From Nocardia aurantia (GTDB taxonomy: Bacteria > Actinomycetota > Actinomycetes > Mycobacteriales > Mycobacteriaceae): a stretch of 64,000 bases of DNA. Below the pieces are notes generated by a model, which was not told the DNA's origin, did no database searches, and worked only from the letters and a program-made list of their open reading frames with translations. Positions within the stretch are counted from its first letter, which is position 1. Each line of letters opens with the position of its first letter. Positions 60,906 to 64,000 of the stretch are shown one piece after another. Made by a program: the position numbers and the translations under genes. Where the stretch lies: positions 362,811-426,810 of the forward strand of contig NZ_WEGI01000011.1 in assembly GCF_009604425.1 (NCBI RefSeq), in the 5' to 3' direction.

Positions 60906-61805
60906 ATGGTGGCGATCGATCTCCGTTGGCGAGGGAAAGCCGTACTGCCGCTGTGGTCCTCGCGGAGTGCGCGGCAGCGGGTCGGTGGGGTGCCGCCGAC
61001 CGCGCTGGTGCTGGCGGGGATCGTGAGCACGCAGGTCGGGGCGGCGGTGGCGAAGCAGTTGTTCGCGCTGACCGGGCCGGTGGGGGCGGTGGGTCTGCGG
61101 TTGTCCTTCGCCGGGCTGGTTCTGCTGGTGATGTGGCGGCGATCGCTGCGGGTGGGGTGGCGGGCGCTGCCGGTGGTGCTCGGGTACGGCACGGTGCTGG
61201 CGACCATGAACGTCACCTTCTACCTTGCGCTGGACCGGATTCCGCTCGGGATGGCGGTCACCATCGAATTCCTGGGGCCGCTGGCGGTGGCGCTGGCCGG
61301 GTCGCGGCGGTGGTTCGATCCGGTGTGGGCGCTGCTGGCCGGGGCCGGAGTGCTGTTCCTCGTACGGTCGGACGGTCCGGTGGCGTGGACGGGGGTGGCG
61401 TTCGCGGCCGCGGCCGGTGCGTGCTGGGCGGGGTACATCCTGCTGAGTGCGAAGCTGGGTGAGCAGACCAGTGGCGGAGGGGGTTTGGCGCTGGCCATGG
61501 CGGTCGGCGGACTCGTCACGCTGCCGGTCGGGATCGTCGCGATCGGGCCCGAGCTGTTGCGGCCGGCGGTACTGGCCGCCGGGCTGGGCGTGGCGCTGCT
61601 GTCGTCGGTGCTGCCGTATTCGGTGGAACTCGAAGCGCTGCGGCGGATTCCGCCGCGGGTGTTCGGCATCCTGATGAGTCTCGAACCGGCCGTGGCGGCC
61701 GGCGCCGGCCTGGTGGTGCTCGGGCAGCCGATGAGCATCGTGCAGTGGGCCGGGATCGGTTGCGTCGTAGCGGCTTCCGCCGGAGCGACGCGATCGGCTC
61801 GGTGA
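60906..61805 (+). CDS. EamA/RhtA-type transporter (DMT superfamily)
   Basis: A 299-residue integral membrane protein with ten hydrophobic segments in two EamA halves (LSFAGLVLLVMWRRS, FYLALDRIPLGMAVTIEFLGP, ALRRIPPRVFGILMSLEPAVA). Resembles RhtA threonine/homoserine exporters. Starts at ATG after GGGGAGCTCG. Single gene; substrate unknown. Confidence 0.88.
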   Translation: MVAIDLRWRGKAVLPLWSSRSARQRVGGVPPTALVLAGIVSTQVGAAVAKQLFALTGPVGAVGLRLSFAGLVLLVMWRRSLRVGWRALPVVLGYGTVLATMNVTFYLALDRIPLGMAVTIEFLGPLAVALAGSRRWFDPVWALLAGAGVLFLVRSDGPVAWTGVAFAAAAGACWAGYILLSAKLGEQTSGGGGLALAMAVGGLVTLPVGIVAIGPELLRPAVLAAGLGVALLSSVLPYSVELEALRRIPPRVFGILMSLEPAVAAGAGLVVLGQPMSIVQWAGIGCVVAASAGATRSAR

Positions 61806-61916
61806 GCTTCCGGCGAATTCGGGCAGCCGGGCCACGGCCGTCGGCCTCGGGCCGCCGCACCGCGGCCGATCGGGAACGGTTGTCCGGCCGCCGGATTCGC
61901 GTCCGGCGCGGATATT

Positions 61917-63338
61917 TCAGCGCACGGTGTGGGGGTAGGGGAGGTCGATCGAGGTGTTCTCGACCACGGCGAGGGAGCGGCCGATCTGGGGGAAGGCGCG
62001 CTGCTGACAGGAGGACCGCTCGCAGACCTTGCAGCCCGCGCCGATCGGGACCACCGCGGCCGGATCGTCCAGTTGCAGGCCCTTGGAATAGGCCAGGCGG
62101 TCGGCGTATTCGATGTCGCAGCCCAGGCCGATGGCGAATTCCTTGCTCGCCGTGCCGAATGCGTGCGGGGCCGGGTTGGTGGTGCGGGCGATCCACAGGT
62201 AGCGGCGGCCGTCGGGCATGGCGGCCACCTGGGTGAGGATGCGGCCGGGATTCGCGAACGCCTCGTGGACCACCCACAGGGGGCAACTGCCGCCGACCCG
62301 GGAGAAGTGGAATGCGGTGGCGGACTGGCGTTTCGAGATGTTGCCCGCGCGGTCGGTGCGCACGAAGAAGAACGGCACCCCGCGCTGGCCCTGTCGCTGC
62401 AGGGTGCTCAGCCGGTGGCAGACCGTTTCGAAGCCCACCTCGAAACGCAGGCCGAGCAGGTCGATGTCGTAGTGCAGTTCTTCCGCCGAACGCAGGAATC
62501 GACCGTAGGGCAGTACCAGCGCGCCGGCGAAGTAGTTGGCCAGGCCCACGCGGGCGAGTTGCCGCGATTCACCGGTCAGCGACGGAGTCTCGTTGAGCAC
62601 CTCGTCCAGTTGCGGGCCGTACAACAGGAAGGCGAGGGTGGTCGCGATCTGGAAGGCGCGCTGGCCGGGGCGCAGCCGCCGGGCCAGCGTGAGGGTGCGG
62701 GTCTCGGGCTGGTAGTCCCGTTTCGGGATGGCCGGATCGGCGCCGTCGCCGCGGACCAGCACGGTGACGCCCGCGCGTTCCTCGGCGATCCGGGCGAGCT
62801 GGCGGTCCAGCGAGCCGATCGACAGCCCGCACTCCTCGAACAGCCGCTCGGCGGCGTGGTCGAGCGGGGCGATGTGGTTGTGGTGGTCGTAGAAGAAGTC
62901 CCGCACGTCCTCGTACGGCATCGGCACCCCGGGCGCGCCGGTGGGGGTGGCGACCTTCGACGACAGCAGATCGAGCTGGTCGGTGGCGGCTCGGAGCCGG
63001 CGGTGCATCGCCACGATCGTCTTGGCGACCTCGGGTAGCCGGGTGGCCAGATCCTCCACCTCGGCGGCGGGCGGCGCGGTGCCGCCGGCGGCCTCCACCA
63101 GGACCTCGTGCAGGTCCGACACGAGCCGGGCATCCGAGTCGGCGGCGAAGAACTGCACGTCCAGATCGAAGGTCGAGTTGAGCTTGAGCAGCACCGGAAT
63201 GGTGAGCGGCCGCTGATCGCGCTCCAACTGATTGAGATAGCTGGGGGACAGGTCGAGGCTCTTGGCCAGGGCGGCCTGCGTCATTCGCCGCTCCTCGCGC
63301 AATCGCCGCAGCCTCGCTCCCGCATACATCTTGCGCAC
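61917..63338 (-). CDS. ramB: RamB-type transcriptional regulator of acetate/short-chain acyl metabolism
   Basis: A 473-residue ScfR-family protein. An N-terminal XRE helix-turn-helix (RRMTQAALAKSLDLSPSYLNQLE) is followed by the IrrE-like peptidase-family region (LVSDLHEVLVEA, AFLLYGPQLDEVLNE) and a C-terminal domain with Cys (VGGSCPLWVVHEAF, GAGCKVCERSSCQQRAFPQ) typical of RamB. In corynebacteria and mycobacteria RamB controls acetate, glyoxylate and propionate genes. It is divergent from pyruvate carboxylase, and a TTGCAA-like site lies before it. Confidence 0.92.
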   Translation of the reverse strand: MRKMYAGARLRRLREERRMTQAALAKSLDLSPSYLNQLERDQRPLTIPVLLKLNSTFDLDVQFFAADSDARLVSDLHEVLVEAAGGTAPPAAEVEDLATRLPEVAKTIVAMHRRLRAATDQLDLLSSKVATPTGAPGVPMPYEDVRDFFYDHHNHIAPLDHAAERLFEECGLSIGSLDRQLARIAEERAGVTVLVRGDGADPAIPKRDYQPETRTLTLARRLRPGQRAFQIATTLAFLLYGPQLDEVLNETPSLTGESRQLARVGLANYFAGALVLPYGRFLRSAEELHYDIDLLGLRFEVGFETVCHRLSTLQRQGQRGVPFFFVRTDRAGNISKRQSATAFHFSRVGGSCPLWVVHEAFANPGRILTQVAAMPDGRRYLWIARTTNPAPHAFGTASKEFAIGLGCDIEYADRLAYSKGLQLDDPAAVVPIGAGCKVCERSSCQQRAFPQIGRSLAVVENTSIDLPYPHTVR

Positions 63339-63360
63339 GCCGAGATGCTACCCGGAGTTC

Positions 63361-63377
63361 TTCGCAAACATTGCAAT
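63361..63377. promoter_or_regulatory. Candidate RamB-like site upstream of ramB
   Basis: TTCGCAAACATTGCAAT; read on the minus strand it holds TTGCAA and TTTGCGAA, similar to the TTTGCAAA core known for RamB. About 23 bp upstream of the ramB start, so autoregulation is plausible. Confidence 0.45.
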
Positions 63378-63624
63378 ACCTACCGGAGAGGGCCAAAAAC
63401 ATCTGCTGTTCCACAGCGTCACGCGATATGTGCGGTCTGTGTAGAGTGCGAATCGGGGAGGTGTGGCGTACGTCTCACCCCGGTGTGGAGGCAGTGTAGC
63501 CCGTGGGTCAGCGCATTTTCGGTAAACCGTGTCCACCGATTAGCTGCTACCCGCGAGCGCTCGCCGGACGACCGTGCGGGGCTTCCACGTCCGGGTAGCG
63601 CGGGCGTCCGGGTACCTTTGACCA

Positions 63625-64000
63625 ATGTTCTCCAAAGTTCTGGTCGCCAACCGTGGGGAAATCGCGATCCGCGCGTTCCGCGCCGCCTACGAACTCGGTG
63701 TCGGCACCGTCGCGGTGTTCCCGTACGAGGATCGCAACTCGGTGCATCGGCTCAAGGCCGACGAGTCGTACCAGATCGGGACGCCCGGCCATCCGGTCCG
63801 CGCGTACCTGTCGATTCCGGAGATTCTGGAGGCCGCCACGAGCGCGGGGGCGGACGCGATCTACCCCGGTTATGGGTTTCTGTCGGAGAATCCGGATTTG
63901 GCGGCGGCGTGTGTGGAGGCGGGGATCACGTTTGTGGGTCCGTCGGCGTCGGTGTTGGAGTTGACGGGGAACAAGGCGCGGGCGATCGCGGCGGCGCGGG
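63625..64000 (+). CDS. pyc: Pyruvate carboxylase, 5' part
   Basis: The first 125 codons of the biotin-dependent carboxylase that makes oxaloacetate from pyruvate. MFSKVLVANRGEIAIRAFRA starts the biotin carboxylase domain; YPGYGFLSENPDLA and TFVGPSASVLELTGNKARA follow as in pyruvate carboxylase. The frame is open at the right edge. Could in principle be another biotin carboxylase, but the place after recG/ramB agrees with mycobacterial pca. Confidence 0.93.
   Translation, partial: MFSKVLVANRGEIAIRAFRAAYELGVGTVAVFPYEDRNSVHRLKADESYQIGTPGHPVRAYLSIPEILEAATSAGADAIYPGYGFLSENPDLAAACVEAGITFVGPSASVLELTGNKARAIAAAR

Overview
The window is high-GC actinobacterial DNA. Gene content and order point to a mycolic-acid-containing actinomycete, most likely Nocardia or a close relative. 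The evidence is the 13E12-type HNH protein, the DUF3558 and DUF3515 proteins, a HupB with a long Lys/Ala/Pro tail, fbiD (F420 synthesis), the Nudix-phosphatase fusion MutT1, RamB, and a gene order that matches the Mycobacterium tuberculosis block from ilvN/ilvC through serA, leuB, gltX, leuCD, hupB, mutT1, ppk, fbiD, gpsA, ddl, thiL, ung and recG to pyruvate carboxylase. The genus is an inference from gene order; no rRNA is present.

Region 1 (1-1.5 kb) is the end of ilvN and ilvC of branched-chain amino acid synthesis. Region 2 (1.5-31 kb) is an accessory block lodged between ilvC and serA. It starts with a compositionally foreign, AT-richer McrB/McrC pair (type IV, modification-dependent restriction) and an HNH endonuclease of the 13E12 family. 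After these come a possible Stv-type adhesin-domain protein, the remnant of an LLM-class oxidoreductase, a divergent MarR/quinone reductase pair, a possible ADP-ribosyltransferase-like orphan, a DUF4349 lipoprotein, a slipin, a DUF3558 lipoprotein, an ArsR/hydrolase pair and a small secreted protein. The second half of this block is a complete-looking myo-inositol catabolic locus: a LacI regulator and Gfo/Idh dehydrogenase on the minus strand, and divergently inosose dehydratase, an ABC transporter (binding protein, permease, ATPase), IolC, an aldolase, IolB and IolD. A sigmaA-like promoter overlapped by a perfect 16-bp palindrome drives the divergent operon. Two cold-shock protein genes flank a tiny 38-residue peptide gene, then come the remains of a GHKL-type ATPase and a secreted phosphodiesterase.

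Region 3 (31-45 kb) is conserved biosynthesis: serA, leuB, an MFS carrier, a fumarylacetoacetate hydrolase family enzyme, gltX, tRNA-Gln and tRNA-Glu, a PPOX-fold protein, an IclR regulator divergent from leuC-leuD, and hupB. A 14-copy, 30-bp tandem repeat separates serA from leuB. A frameshifted paralog of the small secreted protein at 14.6 kb sits after leuB.

Region 4 (45-64 kb) is the mutT1-ppk pair, fbiD, gpsA, ddl, a DUF6191 protein, a DUF3515 protein, thiL, ung, a secreted peptide, a GNAT enzyme, rpmB, a DAK2-domain protein enlarged by low-complexity repeats, recG, an EamA exporter, RamB and the 5' end of pyruvate carboxylase.

The most notable signals are the McrBC variant whose N-terminus resembles the AspBHI modified-base reader, three unrelated minisatellites (23.6, 32.6 and 57.0 kb), the paralogous pair of small secreted beta-rich proteins (one broken), the 38-residue peptide between two csp genes, and thiL, where the only good ribosome binding site points to an ATC codon. 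I see no convincing evidence of a wholly new multi-gene system; the accessory block reads as a mixture of known families, orphans and decayed defence or redox genes.
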